From NCBI RefSeq assembly GCF_900114185.1, contig NZ_FOSE01000001.1:108485-172484 (forward strand): a DNA stretch of 64,000 nt, read 5' to 3'. Below, one piece after another: positions 52,471 to 60,955 of this stretch; within the stretch, counting starts at the first letter, position 1, and every line of letters begins with the position of its first letter. The position numbers and the translations under genes were made by a program. The DNA comes from Cellulomonas sp. KH9. Its GTDB lineage: Bacteria > Actinomycetota > Actinomycetes > Actinomycetales > Cellulomonadaceae. The notes beneath the pieces are model-generated. The model was not told the DNA's origin and did no database searches. It was given only the letters and a program-made list of their open reading frames with translations.

Positions 52471-53631
52471 TCAGGGGGCGGCGACCTCGACCCGCAGGAT
52501 GCGGTCGTCGCCCGGGCGCGGGTCCGTGCCTCCCCAGGTCGCGCGGTCGGTGTTCGACGTGACGAGCCAGAGCGCGCCGTCGGGCGCGACCTCGACCGTG
52601 CGGATGCGCCCGTGCTCGCCGACGAGGTGCGCGACGGGCTCACCGGTCGCGGCGCCGTCCTCGACGGGCACCTGCCACAGCCGCTGCCCGCCCAGCGCGC
52701 CGATCCACAGCGAGCCCGCCGCGTACGCGACCCCGGAGGGGCTCGCGTCGTCGGGGTGCAGCACGGTGATCGGCTGCTCGCCGGTGTCACCCTCGATGCC
52801 CTCGCTCTCGGGCCACCCGTAGTCGCGACCGGGCCGCAGCACGTTGACCTCGTCCCAGGTGCGGTGCCCGAGCTCGGTGGCGTACGCGGTCCCGTCGGGG
52901 CCGAAGGTGATGCCCTGGACGTTGCGGTGCCCGCTCGACCAGACGGGCGAGTCGCCGGGGTTGTCGGCGGGTACCGACCCGTCGAGCGCGATCCGCAGCA
53001 CCTTGCCGTTGAGCGAGTCGTCGTCGGCGGCGTTCTCGGGCTCGAAGGCGTCGCCGGTCCCGACCCACAGGTGTCCGTCGGGCCCGATGGCGAGGCGGCC
53101 GCCGTGGTGGCGGTCGGCGGTGACGATGCCGTCGAGCAGGACGCGGTCGAGCGTGAGCGAGCCGTGGTCCTGCGTGATCGTCAGCGCGACGACCCGGTTC
53201 TCCTCGGGGCCGGACACGGACGCGAACACGGTGCGGTCCGCGGCGAAGTCGGGAGAGGCGACGATCCCCAGCAGCCCGCCCTCGGACGAGACCGCCACCC
53301 CGGGCACGACGCCGACCGTGCGGGGCTCCCCGCCGTCGGCGGTGACGCGCACGATCCGGCCGCTGATCCGCTCCGAGACGAGCGCGGAGCCGTCGGGCAG
53401 GAACGTCAGGCCCCACGGGGCGTCGAGGCCGGTGACGAGCTCGGTCGGCGCGCCGAGCACGGCGGGCGTCACGCCCGCGGGTGCGGGCGAGGGGAGGTGG
53501 GCCGGCGACGACGTCCGCGCCGCGGGGGTCCCGCCGTCGTCCGCGCGGGTGCAGCCCGTGACCACGACGAGCGTGACCAGCACCGCGACGAGCGCGGGTC
53601 GCCCCGGCGACGCCGGCCGCGGGGCCCTCAC
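52471..53631 (-). CDS. Lipoprotein PQQ-type sugar dehydrogenase (GDH-B fold)
   Basis: A 386-residue secreted protein. A signal peptide with lipobox VTGC near residue 26 precedes a six-bladed propeller of the soluble glucose/sorbosone dehydrogenase family: [54 protein letters not shown], and [15 protein letters not shown]. It should sit on the outer face of the membrane and oxidise sugars or aldoses with PQQ. No PQQ synthesis genes are in the window. The GTG at 53631 overlaps the SDR gene stop. The pair is under a divergent TetR gene. Confidence 0.87.
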   Translation of the reverse strand: MRAPRPASPGRPALVAVLVTLVVVTGCTRADDGGTPAARTSSPAHLPSPAPAGVTPAVLGAPTELVTGLDAPWGLTFLPDGSALVSERISGRIVRVTADGGEPRTVGVVPGVAVSSEGGLLGIVASPDFAADRTVFASVSGPEENRVVALTITQDHGSLTLDRVLLDGIVTADRHHGGRLAIGPDGHLWVGTGDAFEPENAADDDSLNGKVLRIALDGSVPADNPGDSPVWSSGHRNVQGITFGPDGTAYATELGHRTWDEVNVLRPGRDYGWPESEGIEGDTGEQPITVLHPDDASPSGVAYAAGSLWIGALGGQRLWQVPVEDGAATGEPVAHLVGEHGRIRTVEVAPDGALWLVTSNTDRATWGGTDPRPGDDRILRVEVAAP

Positions 53632-54365
53632 GCCGCGCCGCCGTTGACGTGGAGCACCTGGCCGTTGACCCACCGGCCGGGTCCGGCGAGGAAGGCGACG
53701 ACCTCGGCGACGTCGGCCGGGGTGCCGAGGCGCTGCATCGGGTTGGCGGCGGCGATCGCGTCGACCTGCTCGGGGCTCTTGCCGTCGAGGAACAGCGGGG
53801 TCGCCGTGGGGCCGGGCGCGACCGCGTTGACGGTGACGTCCCGTCCGCGCAGCTCCCGCGCGAGGATGAGCGTCATCGCCTCGACGGCGCCCTTGGACGC
53901 CGCGTACGCCCCGTACCCCGGGATCTGCAGGCGCGTGACCGACGTGGAGACGTTGACGATCGCGCCGCCGGGGCGCACCCGCTGCGCGGCGAGCCGGTCG
54001 ACGACGAACGTGCCGCGGACGTTGGTGCGCTGGACCCGGTCGAACGTCGCGAGGTCGAGCGCGGCGATGGGGGACAGCGGCATGATCCCGGCGGTGTGGA
54101 CGACGACGTCGACGCCGCCGAAGGCGTCCTGCGCCGTGTCGAAGAGCGCCGCCATGTCGTCCTCGTCGGCGACGTCCCCGCCGGCGGCGACGGCCTGCCC
54201 GCCGGCGTCGGTGATGTCCCGCACGGCCTGCGCCGCGCGCTCGGCGTGACTGCCGTGGTGGATGACGACCGCCGTGCCGTCGGCCGCGAGCCGGGCGGCG
54301 CTCGTGCGCCCGATGCCCCCCGACCCGCCGGTGACGATGGCGACGCGTCCCGCAGTGCCGGCCAT
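53628..54365 (-). CDS. Short-chain dehydrogenase/reductase
   Basis: A 245-residue classical SDR. The cofactor loop is [13 protein letters not shown], followed by [13 protein letters not shown] with the catalytic Ser, and the YxxxK motif in [31 protein letters not shown] and VLHVNGG are standard. The substrate is unknown. GAGGGAGG before the ATG is a strong ribosome site. It is the first gene of a two-gene operon with the PQQ-type dehydrogenase, divergent from TetR. The two palindromes at 54385-54439 should control it. Confidence 0.88.
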   Translation of the reverse strand: MAGTAGRVAIVTGGSGGIGRTSAARLAADGTAVVIHHGSHAERAAQAVRDITDAGGQAVAAGGDVADEDDMAALFDTAQDAFGGVDVVVHTAGIMPLSPIAALDLATFDRVQRTNVRGTFVVDRLAAQRVRPGGAIVNVSTSVTRLQIPGYGAYAASKGAVEAMTLILARELRGRDVTVNAVAPGPTATPLFLDGKSPEQVDAIAAANPMQRLGTPADVAEVVAFLAGPGRWVNGQVLHVNGGAA

Positions 54366-54384
54366 GTGCGCACCTCCCTCTAGG

Positions 54385-54405
54385 ATGTGGACGGAGTGTC
54401 CACAT
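54385..54405. promoter_or_regulatory. TetR operator 1: ATGTGGAC-N5-GTCCACAT
   Basis: Perfect eight-base arms (54385-54392, 54398-54405) around five bases, 20 bases upstream of the SDR start. It shares the TGGAC-N5-GTCCA core with operator 2, 35 bases away centre to centre. Confidence 0.8.
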
Positions 54406-54420
54406 ACGAGAGTAGAGCGA

Positions 54421-54439
54421 TATGGACTCGCTGTCCATA
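54421..54439. promoter_or_regulatory. TetR operator 2: TATGGAC-N5-GTCCATA
   Basis: Perfect seven-base arms (54421-54427, 54433-54439), directly before the ribosome site of the TetR gene. It is the second copy of the operator and explains autoregulation. Its ATG at 54422 is part of the operator and is unlikely to be the start codon. Confidence 0.8.
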
Positions 54440-54451
54440 AAAGGAGCGCGC

Positions 54452-55057
54452 GTGACCGAGTCGACGACGCCCCGCCGGGGCCGCGGACGCCGACCCGCGG
54501 CCGTGGTGCGGACCGAGGTGCTCACCGCCGCCGGCGACCTCCTGCTGGCGGAAGGGCTGCGCGCGGTGACGTTCGAGCGCGTCGCCAAGGAGGCGGGGGC
54601 GAGCAGGACGACCCTGCACAAGTGGTGGCCCTCGCCGGGCGCCCTCGCCGCCGAGGCGTACTTCGCGCGGAGCGCGCCCGCGCTCGGGTTCGCCGACACG
54701 GGCGACCTGCGCGCCGACCTCGTCGCGCAGCTGACGTCGTTCGTCCGGCTGGTCACCGCCGGAGGGGCGGGCACGGCGCTCGTCGAGCTCGTCGGGGCCG
54801 CCCAGATCGACCCCGACCTCGGTGACGCCTGGCCGCAGCTCTACTCGCTGCCCCGCCGCGAGCTGGCGCGCGCACGTCTGCGCTCGGCACAGCGGCAGGG
54901 GCAGCTGCGCGAGGACGCCGACCTCGACATCGTGGTCGACCAGCTGTGGGGCGCCTGCTACCACCGCCTGCTGGTGCTCCGGGTCCCGCTGGAGGAGAGC
55001 CTCGTCCCGCGGCTGGTCGACCAGGCGCTGCGCGGTGCGGCCTGCCACCCCGCCTGA
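54452..55057 (+). CDS. TetR-family repressor of the SDR/sugar dehydrogenase operon
   Basis: A 201-residue TetR protein. [20 protein letters not shown] leads into the helix-turn-helix [20 protein letters not shown], and the C-terminal domain is of the TetR_C_11/AefR-like kind. The GTG at 54452 was chosen because AAGGAG (54441-54446) is correctly spaced and the only upstream ATG lies inside an operator. Divergent from the SDR gene. Two matched palindromes in the 86-base gap are the expected binding sites. Ligand unknown. Confidence 0.87.
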   Translation: MTESTTPRRGRGRRPAAVVRTEVLTAAGDLLLAEGLRAVTFERVAKEAGASRTTLHKWWPSPGALAAEAYFARSAPALGFADTGDLRADLVAQLTSFVRLVTAGGAGTALVELVGAAQIDPDLGDAWPQLYSLPRRELARARLRSAQRQGQLREDADLDIVVDQLWGACYHRLLVLRVPLEESLVPRLVDQALRGAACHPA

Positions 55058-55093
55058 CCTGCGGGTGTCGCGCGGAGCCGGGGCATGAAAAAG

Positions 55094-55134
55094 CGCACCG
55101 GGCCTGGTCGGGGGGGAGGACCAGGCCCGGTGCG
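55094..55134. terminator. 16-bp perfect stem terminator
   Basis: CGCACCGGGCCTGGTC (55094-55109) pairs exactly with GACCAGGCCCGGTGCG (55119-55134) over a 9-base G-rich loop. AAAAA at 55088-55092 gives a U-run for leftward transcripts, so it is an intrinsic terminator for the gene at 55268-56131. It also lies downstream of the TetR gene. Confidence 0.8.
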
Positions 55135-55267
55135 GTCTGTGGGTCGGACCCGTGAGGTCCGACCTGACCGGGGCGCTCCGGGGAGTGCCGCTCGGGTTCG
55201 TGCCGGTATGTCCAGTGATGCTACGCGATGACCGGGCTTCGTGGGTGAAAATTCATCGACCAGATTC

Positions 55268-56131
55268 TCACGAGTGTGCCCAGTCCCGTGCCTGCGCCGC
55301 CGGACCGGGTGCCCACGTGTGCGGGACCACCTGGTTCGTCTCGATGTCCGTGAGCTCGGCGGCGTAGACGATCGCCTCGTACACGCCGGCCTCGACCCGG
55401 TCGAGGTGCAGCCGCTCGGCCCGCTCGATGTCGTCGCCCAGGTGCGAGATGCGCGCGACGACGTACCGCTGCGCGTCCTGCCACTGGTCGACCACCCGGA
55501 CGGACAGGCCGTTCCACCGCGCCGTCAGGTCCAGCTCGAACAGCTCGGTGACGTCCTCACGGGCCACGCGCCGGTACCAGCGGCCCGACGGCGACTGGTG
55601 GAAGCCGGTCTCCGCGAGGGGCGGGTTCGCCAGGGCGAGCACCACGGTGTGGCCGCCGTCGACGACGTCCGCCTCGAGGTACGCGCCGTGCCACTTGGCG
55701 ACGGGCCCGACGCACCGGGACAGCGACGCGAGCGCCGGCCGGGGTGCCCCCAGCTGCGTGACCGTCCAGCCGGTGCCGACGTCGCCGTAGCGCGCGAGCA
55801 GCGTGGACGTGCCGTCGTCGTGGACCCGGATGAGCTCGGCGCCCGGGGGGATGCGGGAGTGCCGCAGCCACCACAGCGGGACGATGTAGCCCGGCACGTC
55901 GCGGTACTGCAGCTGCGGTGACGACTCGAACCGCAGGATGTCGATGTACCGGTCGTACGGGCTGAACGGCGACCCGGGGTAGCCCAGGCCGTGCACCTCG
56001 AAGAGCTGGGCCGGAGTGGTCGCGAAGGCGACGTCCTCTGCGCGGACCACGTAACCGGCGATGCGGTCGTGACCCTGCGTGAGATGGGCGTGCGCCAGCG
56101 ACGGTGTGATCGCCTTCTGCATCAGTGTCAC
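55268..56131 (-). CDS. Uncharacterised 287-residue protein
   Basis: I do not recognise the family. The protein is soluble, with no signal peptide or membrane helix. Notable stretches: FEVHGLGYPGSPFSPYDRY, YIVPLWWLRHSRIPPGAELI, and a C-terminal LTARWNGLSVRVVDQWQD. It is rich in aromatic residues (Tyr, Trp) and in the dipeptide Arg-Tyr, and it has two related-looking beta-rich halves (around 30-140 and 150-270). The message has its own intrinsic terminator, which argues for a real gene. Start: GTG at 56131 with GGAAG upstream; an ATG at 56122 is possible. It is 197 bases downstream of purB. Confidence 0.65.
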   Translation of the reverse strand: MTLMQKAITPSLAHAHLTQGHDRIAGYVVRAEDVAFATTPAQLFEVHGLGYPGSPFSPYDRYIDILRFESSPQLQYRDVPGYIVPLWWLRHSRIPPGAELIRVHDDGTSTLLARYGDVGTGWTVTQLGAPRPALASLSRCVGPVAKWHGAYLEADVVDGGHTVVLALANPPLAETGFHQSPSGRWYRRVAREDVTELFELDLTARWNGLSVRVVDQWQDAQRYVVARISHLGDDIERAERLHLDRVEAGVYEAIVYAAELTDIETNQVVPHTWAPGPAAQARDWAHS

Positions 56132-56328
56132 GAGGGGGCTTCCTTGCCGGATCGGACGGAGGGGGAGGATTCCGACGACGCCGACGATTCTGACCCGCTT
56201 CAGGGCACATGTCCAGGTGTCGAAACGTCTCGACGGGGATCGCTCCCACTCCGGAGGCCCTCGTTCGGCTGAACGGGTGGCCTCTCCGGGGACGTATCGC
56301 CCCCGAACCGGACGAACCGGCCGCGATG

Positions 56329-57777
56329 CTACTCCAGGTGGGTGACCAGCGACGTCGCGAGTCCGGTGTACGTCGCGGGCGACAGGTTTCGCAGCCGCTC
56401 GGTCACGTCGGCGGGCAGCCCCAGGCCGTCGACGAAGTCCCGCATGTCCTGCGCCGTGAGCCGGTGGCCGCGCGTGAGCTCCTTGAGCCGCTCGTACGGG
56501 TTGTCCATGCCCGGGACGCCCGCGACGGACGCCGCGCGCATCGCCGACTGCACCGCCTCGCCCAGCACCTCCCAGTTGGAGTCCAGCTCGCGGGCCAGCA
56601 GCGCCTCGTCGACCGACAGGGCCCGCAGCCCGCGCCGCACGTTGTCGATCGCGAGCAGCGAGTGCCCGAACGCGGGGCCGATGTTGCGCTGCGTCGTGGA
56701 GTCCGTCAGGTCGCGCTGCAGCCGGCTGGTGACCAGCGTCGAGGCGAGGGTGTCGAGCAGCGCGCACGAGATCTCGAGGTTCGCCTCGGCGTTCTCGAAG
56801 CGGATCGGGTTGACCTTGTGCGGCATGGTTGACGAGCCCGTCGCACCCGCCACGGGGATCTGCGTGAACACGCCCCGGCTGATGTACGTCCACACGTCGG
56901 TGGCCAGGTTGTGCAGCACCCGGTTGAAGCGCGCGACGTCGGCGTACAGCTCGGCCTGCCAGTCGTGCGACTCGATCTGCGTGGTCAGCGGGTTCCACGT
57001 CAGGCCCAGGTGCTCGACGAACGTGCGCGAGACCACCTGCCAGTCCGCGTCGGGGACCGCGGCGAGGTGCGCCCCGTACGTGCCCGTCGCGCCGTTGAGC
57101 TTGCCGAGGTACTCGTCGCCCTCGATGCGGCGCAGCTGGCGGCGCAGGCGGTGCGCGAGGACGGCGAGCTCCTTGCCGAGCGTCGTCGGGGTCGCCGGCT
57201 GACCGTGCGTCAGCGCGAGCATCGGGACGGCCGCGTGCTCGGCGGCCATGGCCGCGACCTCGTCGACGAGCGCGACCGCCGCCGGGAACCACACCTCGCG
57301 CACCGCGCCCCGGACCATCAGCGCGTAGGACAGGTTGTTGACGTCCTCGCTGGTCAGCGCGAAGTGCACGAGCTCGTTGACCTGCGGGAGCACCGTGTCC
57401 GGGCGCAGCGCCTCGGGGGCCGCGGCGATGCGGCGCTTGAGGAAGTACTCGACGGCCTTCACGTCGTGGACCGTCGTGCGCTCGATCTCCGCGAGCTCGG
57501 CGATCTCGTCGGCGCCGAACGTCGCGACGACGTCGCGCAGGTACTGCTGCTCGTCGGGCGCCAGCTCCGGGGCGCCGGGGACCACGGCGTGCGACGTCAG
57601 GTGGATGACCCACTCGACCTCGACCTCGATGCGCGCCCGGTTGAGCGCCGCCTCCGACAGGTGGTCCACCAGCGGCGCGACCGCCGGGCGGTAGCGGCCG
57701 TCGAGCGGGCCGAGCGCGATCGGCGGGGTGACGTCGGCGAGGGGGACGCGGGGGGTGGGGGCGTCGTCGAGCGGCAT
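56329..57777 (-). CDS. purB: Adenylosuccinate lyase
   Basis: A 482-residue fumarase-superfamily enzyme acting twice in purine synthesis. It shows LGPLDGRYRPAVAPL at the N-terminus, TTVHDVKAVEYFLKRR, HFALTSEDVNNLSYAL, MLALTHGQPATPTTLGKE, and the superfamily signature GSSTMPHKVNPIRFENAE with the catalytic Ser loop. The sequence follows the longer E. coli-type PurB. The gene stands alone with its own promoter region of about 380 bases. No other pur genes are nearby. Confidence 0.95.
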   Translation of the reverse strand: MPLDDAPTPRVPLADVTPPIALGPLDGRYRPAVAPLVDHLSEAALNRARIEVEVEWVIHLTSHAVVPGAPELAPDEQQYLRDVVATFGADEIAELAEIERTTVHDVKAVEYFLKRRIAAAPEALRPDTVLPQVNELVHFALTSEDVNNLSYALMVRGAVREVWFPAAVALVDEVAAMAAEHAAVPMLALTHGQPATPTTLGKELAVLAHRLRRQLRRIEGDEYLGKLNGATGTYGAHLAAVPDADWQVVSRTFVEHLGLTWNPLTTQIESHDWQAELYADVARFNRVLHNLATDVWTYISRGVFTQIPVAGATGSSTMPHKVNPIRFENAEANLEISCALLDTLASTLVTSRLQRDLTDSTTQRNIGPAFGHSLLAIDNVRRGLRALSVDEALLARELDSNWEVLGEAVQSAMRAASVAGVPGMDNPYERLKELTRGHRLTAQDMRDFVDGLGLPADVTERLRNLSPATYTGLATSLVTHLE

Positions 57778-58155
57778 GGGGCCAGTGTTCCAGAGGGCGA
57801 CGGCGAGGTGTGCGGGGCGTCCGGAAGGGTGGGGAGCGCGTCTGCCGCGGGCTCGCGCTGGGCCGGACGGGTGGTGGCACTGCTCCGATCTGCCCGGATC
57901 ACACCCGAAAGAGTGAATTGTTTGTGAACGTCGGCGACTCGAGTTGCGACGTCGCTAACTTCCTGCGCCGACGCACCCGTCCTCGGGGTGGATGCACAAG
58001 CAGCCGACGAGCGTGACCGTCGACGTCGAGGGCCCCGCGGGCGTGAGCGACAAGGGAAAGCCCACCTACCGCAGCTTCCATGTCACTCACCGCAGTCGCT
58101 ACTTCTGAGCCACCCGCGATCGACGGAGTCTGGACCGAGCAGCAAGGAGGAGCGC
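57778..58155. other. Gap between purB and the small-gene region
   Basis: This stretch of about 380 bases contains the divergent purB promoter and a patch less GC-rich than most of the window (about 57900-57960, including GAATTGTTTGTGAACG). A short frame at 57992-58108 could encode 38 residues. A ribosome site (AAGGAGG, 58145-58150) at the right end serves the next gene. No repeat or mobile element is seen. Confidence 0.5.
57992..58108 (+). CDS. Possible 38-residue ORF or gene remnant
   Basis: An ATG frame from 57992 to TGA at 58106-58108 encodes a balanced, non-shadow-like sequence: MHKQPTSVTVDVEGPAGVSD, then KGKPTYRSFHVTHRSRYF. GGGGTGG lies just before the ATG. It may be a true small protein or the tail of a deleted gene. 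The frame is closed upstream by a TAA at 57956-57958, so no longer version exists. Confidence 0.3.
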   Translation: MHKQPTSVTVDVEGPAGVSDKGKPTYRSFHVTHRSRYF

Positions 58156-58494
58156 GTGTTCGAGAACCGTGCGGGGCGGGTGCTCGGGGCCGAAGGTCGC
58201 GAGGTCGGCACGGTGTACCTGGAGGAGGAGGAGCTGCGCCGGCGGAGTACGCCGCGGTGGTGGGGCGTCCTCGGGGGTTGGGTGGTCGAGCCGGCGATCC
58301 ACCAGCACTACTGGTCGTCGGACGGCTCCATCTACGAGGACGCGATCGTCTACGGCGAAGGGCTTCGCCGCTCGGTGGGTCTGTGGAAGGCGTCGCAGGT
58401 CGAGGTGGACGGTGTGATCCGCCCCGTGCGCTGGGCCACCATCGCCGAGTCAGAGGAGGTTCGGGCGTGGATGGAGGGGCGCGCACAGGACTAG
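58156..58494 (+). CDS. Uncharacterised 112-residue protein
   Basis: I do not recognise the family. The GTG at 58156 follows AAGGAGG by 5 bases, the best ribosome site in the area, so the longer frame from 57988 was rejected. The product starts FENRAGRVLGAEGREVGTVY, has a Trp-rich segment (PRWWGVLGGWVVEPAIHQHY), and ends with an acidic helix. It has no signal peptide and one weak hydrophobic stretch. Its neighbour downstream resembles an immunity protein, so it may belong to the same accessory set, but this is only context. Confidence 0.6.
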   Translation: MFENRAGRVLGAEGREVGTVYLEEEELRRRSTPRWWGVLGGWVVEPAIHQHYWSSDGSIYEDAIVYGEGLRRSVGLWKASQVEVDGVIRPVRWATIAESEEVRAWMEGRAQD

Positions 58495-58768
58495 GTGTTC
58501 GTCACGACCCGGCGAGCAGCCGCACGACGCGCCCGTCGACGGCCGCCCACGCGCTGCACCGCAGGCACGCCGAGACGGCCGTCGGCGAGCCATGCTCCAT
58601 GTGCGGGGTCGAGACCGAGCGGAGTGCGCGATCAGTCAAGGGAAAGCCAAGACCATCAGGCAGGTCGAGCAGGACCACCTTCAGGCGAGGTCCCGTGACG
58701 TAACAATTCGCCATGGAATCGACGTGAGATATGCGCCAGATGCAACAACGGCAAGGGGGCAAAATAGG
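58495..58768. other. Gap with a possible gene fragment
   Basis: Plus-strand reading from about 58560 to 58700 gives HAETAVGEPCSMCGVETERS, a zinc-ribbon-like CxxC piece without a credible start. It ends at 58703. The region from 58650 to 58770 is AT-richer (ACGTAACAATTCGCCATGG). It may be a decayed gene or the leader of the next one. Confidence 0.3.
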
Positions 58769-59137
58769 ATGTTCGGCATCGGTTCGGCACGCACGCCGCG
58801 CTCGAAGGAGGTGGTGACGACTTCCGCCGAGGTCCTCGAGGTTGGACGTACCGTGACGTTCGTGGCGCGGCGGAGTGGCAGCTGGGTGTACCTTTCCGGC
58901 CACGAGACCGACGACTCGGAACCTCTGGCGGTGCACTTCAGCCATCTGGCAGGTGTCGATCCCGGCCTGGTCACGTTGCGTCTGCGAAGGTGCCACTACG
59001 CCTTGAGGTACGACGCGGGAGCCCCGTGGCACGCCTTCGGGCCCGTCGAGGACGACGAGATGGACCGGCTCCTGGAGACGGGCGTTGTCGACGCACAACG
59101 AGCAGACATCGTCGCTGGGTCGGGGGACGGCGCCTGA
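58769..59137 (+). CDS. DUF2185-like (Imm33-type) protein
   Basis: A 122-residue protein. SKEVVTTSAEVLEVGRTVTF, then SGSWVYLSGHETDD, and LAGVDPGLVTLR follow the order of the DUF2185 pattern (change of reading, W-x-FLSGDE, D-P-x-I). DUF2185 includes Imm33 immunity proteins encoded beside polymorphic toxins. The match is by eye and partial: the family's GDE is here GHE. No toxin gene is in the window. The ATG at 58769 was preferred because it starts the recognisable part; AAGGGGGC lies about 10 bases upstream. GC content just before the gene is lower than in neighbours. Confidence 0.55.
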   Translation: MFGIGSARTPRSKEVVTTSAEVLEVGRTVTFVARRSGSWVYLSGHETDDSEPLAVHFSHLAGVDPGLVTLRLRRCHYALRYDAGAPWHAFGPVEDDEMDRLLETGVVDAQRADIVAGSGDGA

Positions 59138-59536
59138 TGAGGTGTCGCGGCTGACGAGGTCGGTGACGGGCGAGTCGACGGCCGTCCGATGCCCGGTGGC
59201 ACCGTCGCGTCACGCGAAGTTGAATGATGTAGCAAAGCCACGAGGATGCTGCTGGGGGGAGTGCCGGGAGGCAAACTTGAATCCAGGGCGAATCAAGTGG
59301 AGACGTTCTGATGAGGCACGCGCCCCGTCGTCATGTTCTGGTGCGGGCGCCCCGTCACGCCTGCGACGTCCTGGAGCGCCTGTTTCCATCGCCAGCAGAC
59401 GCGGGGCGGAGAGAGATTTTGGCGGACCGGCCGCTATCAGCGAATCAGGCGAGCGGGTGCCGATCACGCAGGGCGGGCCCCGTCCCCATCGGGCGCAGCA
59501 GGCGGGCGGCGGCGGCGGCGGCGAACAGCCTTCTTC
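59138..59536. other. Gene-poor gap
   Basis: About 400 bases without a convincing frame in either strand. It has patches of low GC (around 59218-59245 and 59270-59305) and a GGC-run (about 59505-59525). Downstream lies the stop of the leftward methyltransferase gene. I see no clear palindrome, terminator or mobile element. Confidence 0.4.
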
Positions 59537-60673
59537 TCATCCTCGCGTCGACACCGTCACCGTGAACTTCGGGTCCCGCCCGACCTGCCGCGTCGGGCCC
59601 ACGACCTGCTCGAGCGTCGGTCGGTAGTGCAGGTGCGAGTTCCACACCGCCCACAGCTCGCCGCTCGGGCGCAGGACGCGTGCGGCGTCCGCGAACAGCG
59701 TGCGCGCGACCGCGGGCGCGACCGCGGCGCCGACGTGGAACGGCGGGTTGAGCAGCACGAGGTCGACGCTCGCGTCGGGGATCTTCTCGGTCCCGAGGGC
59801 GCGCGTCACGGTCACCCGGTCGGCGACGCCGTTCGCCTCGACGGTCGCGCGTGCGGACGCGACCGCGGCGGCGGACTCGTCGGTCGCGACCACCGTCAGA
59901 CCGGGTCGCGACCGGGCGAGCGCGACGGCCAGGACGCCCGTGCCGCATCCGAGGTCGACGGCGGTGCCCGTGGTCTGCGGGACCTCGTCGAGGTGGGCGA
60001 GCAGCGCGCGCGTCCCGATGTCGATGCTCGTGCCGGCGAACGCGCCGCCGTGCGCGCACACCACCAGGCCGTCGTGCTCGGCCCATGCGTGCGTCGCGCG
60101 GTCGGGCCAACGCCGCGTCGGGCGCTCGGCCGCGGGGCGCGGGGACGAGGCCACCAGCACCCGTGACTTCTGCCGCGCGAGCCGCGCCTCGACCACCGCG
60201 AGGTGCCGTCCGAGGACGTCGTTCATCGCGGTCGTCATGTGCTTGACCCGCCCGCCGGCGACGACGACGACCGCCGGGTCCGCGTGCTCCGCGACGAGCG
60301 CCGCGACCTCGTCGAGCGCGTCGAGGGATCGCGGCAGCTGCAGCAGCACGACGCGGGCGCCCGCCACCAGGTCGGCGGTCAGCCCGTGCTCCGTGAACCC
60401 GCCGATCCCCAGGCGCTCGGCGTTCTCGCGCAGGGCCAGCTCACCGGTCAGGCGGTCCTGGTGGGTGCGGACCCCCGTGACGGCGAAGCGGCTGACGGCG
60501 CCGAGCGTCAGCGCGCCGTACCGGTCACCGACCACCACGACGCTCCCGTCGGGCGCACCCGTCAGCAGCGGCGCGGCCTCGTCGAGGACCAGCCGGTCCG
60601 TCGCGTCGACGGCGTAGAGGTTCGGCGCCTCGAGGTCGGGGTGGCGACGCAGGTCGTCGAGGACGTCGCTCAT
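59537..60673 (-). CDS. rRNA methyltransferase (RlmG/RsmC-like)
   Basis: A 378-residue two-domain SAM methyltransferase. The C-terminal catalytic half has the SAM loop AVDLGCGTGVLAVALARSRP and the guanine-N2 motif NPPFH in DLVLLNPPFHVGA. The N-terminal half, with FTEHGLTADLVAG and VVLLQLPRSLDALDEVAAL, is the degenerate copy typical of RsmC and RlmG. The order fits 23S rRNA m2G1835 or 16S rRNA m2G1207 modification; which one cannot be decided. An ATG at 60673 or a GTG three codons upstream are possible starts. Confidence 0.87.
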   Translation of the reverse strand: MSDVLDDLRRHPDLEAPNLYAVDATDRLVLDEAAPLLTGAPDGSVVVVGDRYGALTLGAVSRFAVTGVRTHQDRLTGELALRENAERLGIGGFTEHGLTADLVAGARVVLLQLPRSLDALDEVAALVAEHADPAVVVVAGGRVKHMTTAMNDVLGRHLAVVEARLARQKSRVLVASSPRPAAERPTRRWPDRATHAWAEHDGLVVCAHGGAFAGTSIDIGTRALLAHLDEVPQTTGTAVDLGCGTGVLAVALARSRPGLTVVATDESAAAVASARATVEANGVADRVTVTRALGTEKIPDASVDLVLLNPPFHVGAAVAPAVARTLFADAARVLRPSGELWAVWNSHLHYRPTLEQVVGPTRQVGRDPKFTVTVSTRG

Positions 60674-60727
60674 CGAGGGCACCGTGCGGGGATCACCTGA
60701 TCGAGGCTAGCAACGGCCCAGCCGCGG

Positions 60728-60742
60728 GTGACCACTGGTCAC
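60728..60742. promoter_or_regulatory. Palindromic element copy 1 (inverted orientation)
   Basis: GTGACCACTGGTCAC (60728-60742) is a perfect palindrome around its central base and is followed by TTGGGAG. Read on the other strand it is CTCCCAA-GTGACCAGTGGTCAC, the same unit as copies 2 and 3, in inverse orientation. Confidence 0.75.
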
Positions 60743-60771
60743 TTGGGAGGGGTTCGGAGGCGCCGAGGTGC

Positions 60772-60790
60772 TCCCACGTGACCAGTGGTC
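60772..60790. promoter_or_regulatory. Palindromic element copy 2
   Basis: CTCCCACGTGACCAGTGGTC (from 60771) carries the TGACCA-G-TGGTC core with one arm a base shorter. It is part of a 41-base spaced direct repeat with copy 3. Confidence 0.7.
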
Positions 60791-60811
60791 GAGAGCTGGG
60801 GGCGGCGGGTG

Positions 60812-60833
60812 CTCCCGAGTGACCAGTGGTCAC
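60812..60833. promoter_or_regulatory. Palindromic element copy 3
   Basis: GTGACCAGTGGTCAC (60819-60833) is a perfect palindrome preceded by GCTCCCGA, like copy 2. It is nearest to the MFS gene, 120 bases from its start. The three sites fit a LacI- or GntR-type repressor of the sugar operon, though no such gene is in the window. Confidence 0.7.
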
Positions 60834-60940
60834 CGGTGCGGCGCGCACCGGCAGGGTGCCCCGCGCCGCCACCCGGGTGAGGTGCGCACCCCGTCGGCGC
60901 GGCGCGTGCGGGGGTCGTCGGGCCCGACGTCCTCCCTGGT

Positions 60941-60955
60941 TACAGTCGCGCCGTG
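60941..60955 (+). promoter_or_regulatory. -10 box and leaderless start of the MFS gene
   Basis: TACAGT (60941-60946) is a fair -10 hexamer, and the GTG start codon is 7 bases further (60953), the usual distance to the transcription start. No ribosome site is present, so the message is probably leaderless. Confidence 0.5.

Noticed and set aside
58080..58703. Open frame of about 200 codons containing CSMCG
   Set aside because: It overlaps the better-supported gene at 58156 in another frame, and its first two-thirds are shadow-like. Only a possible fragment remains at the end.
59445..59536. Short minus-strand frame MRRRLFAAAAARLLRP beyond the methyltransferase
   Set aside because: About 30 codons, driven by a GGC/GCC run. 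No ribosome site or conservation can be argued.
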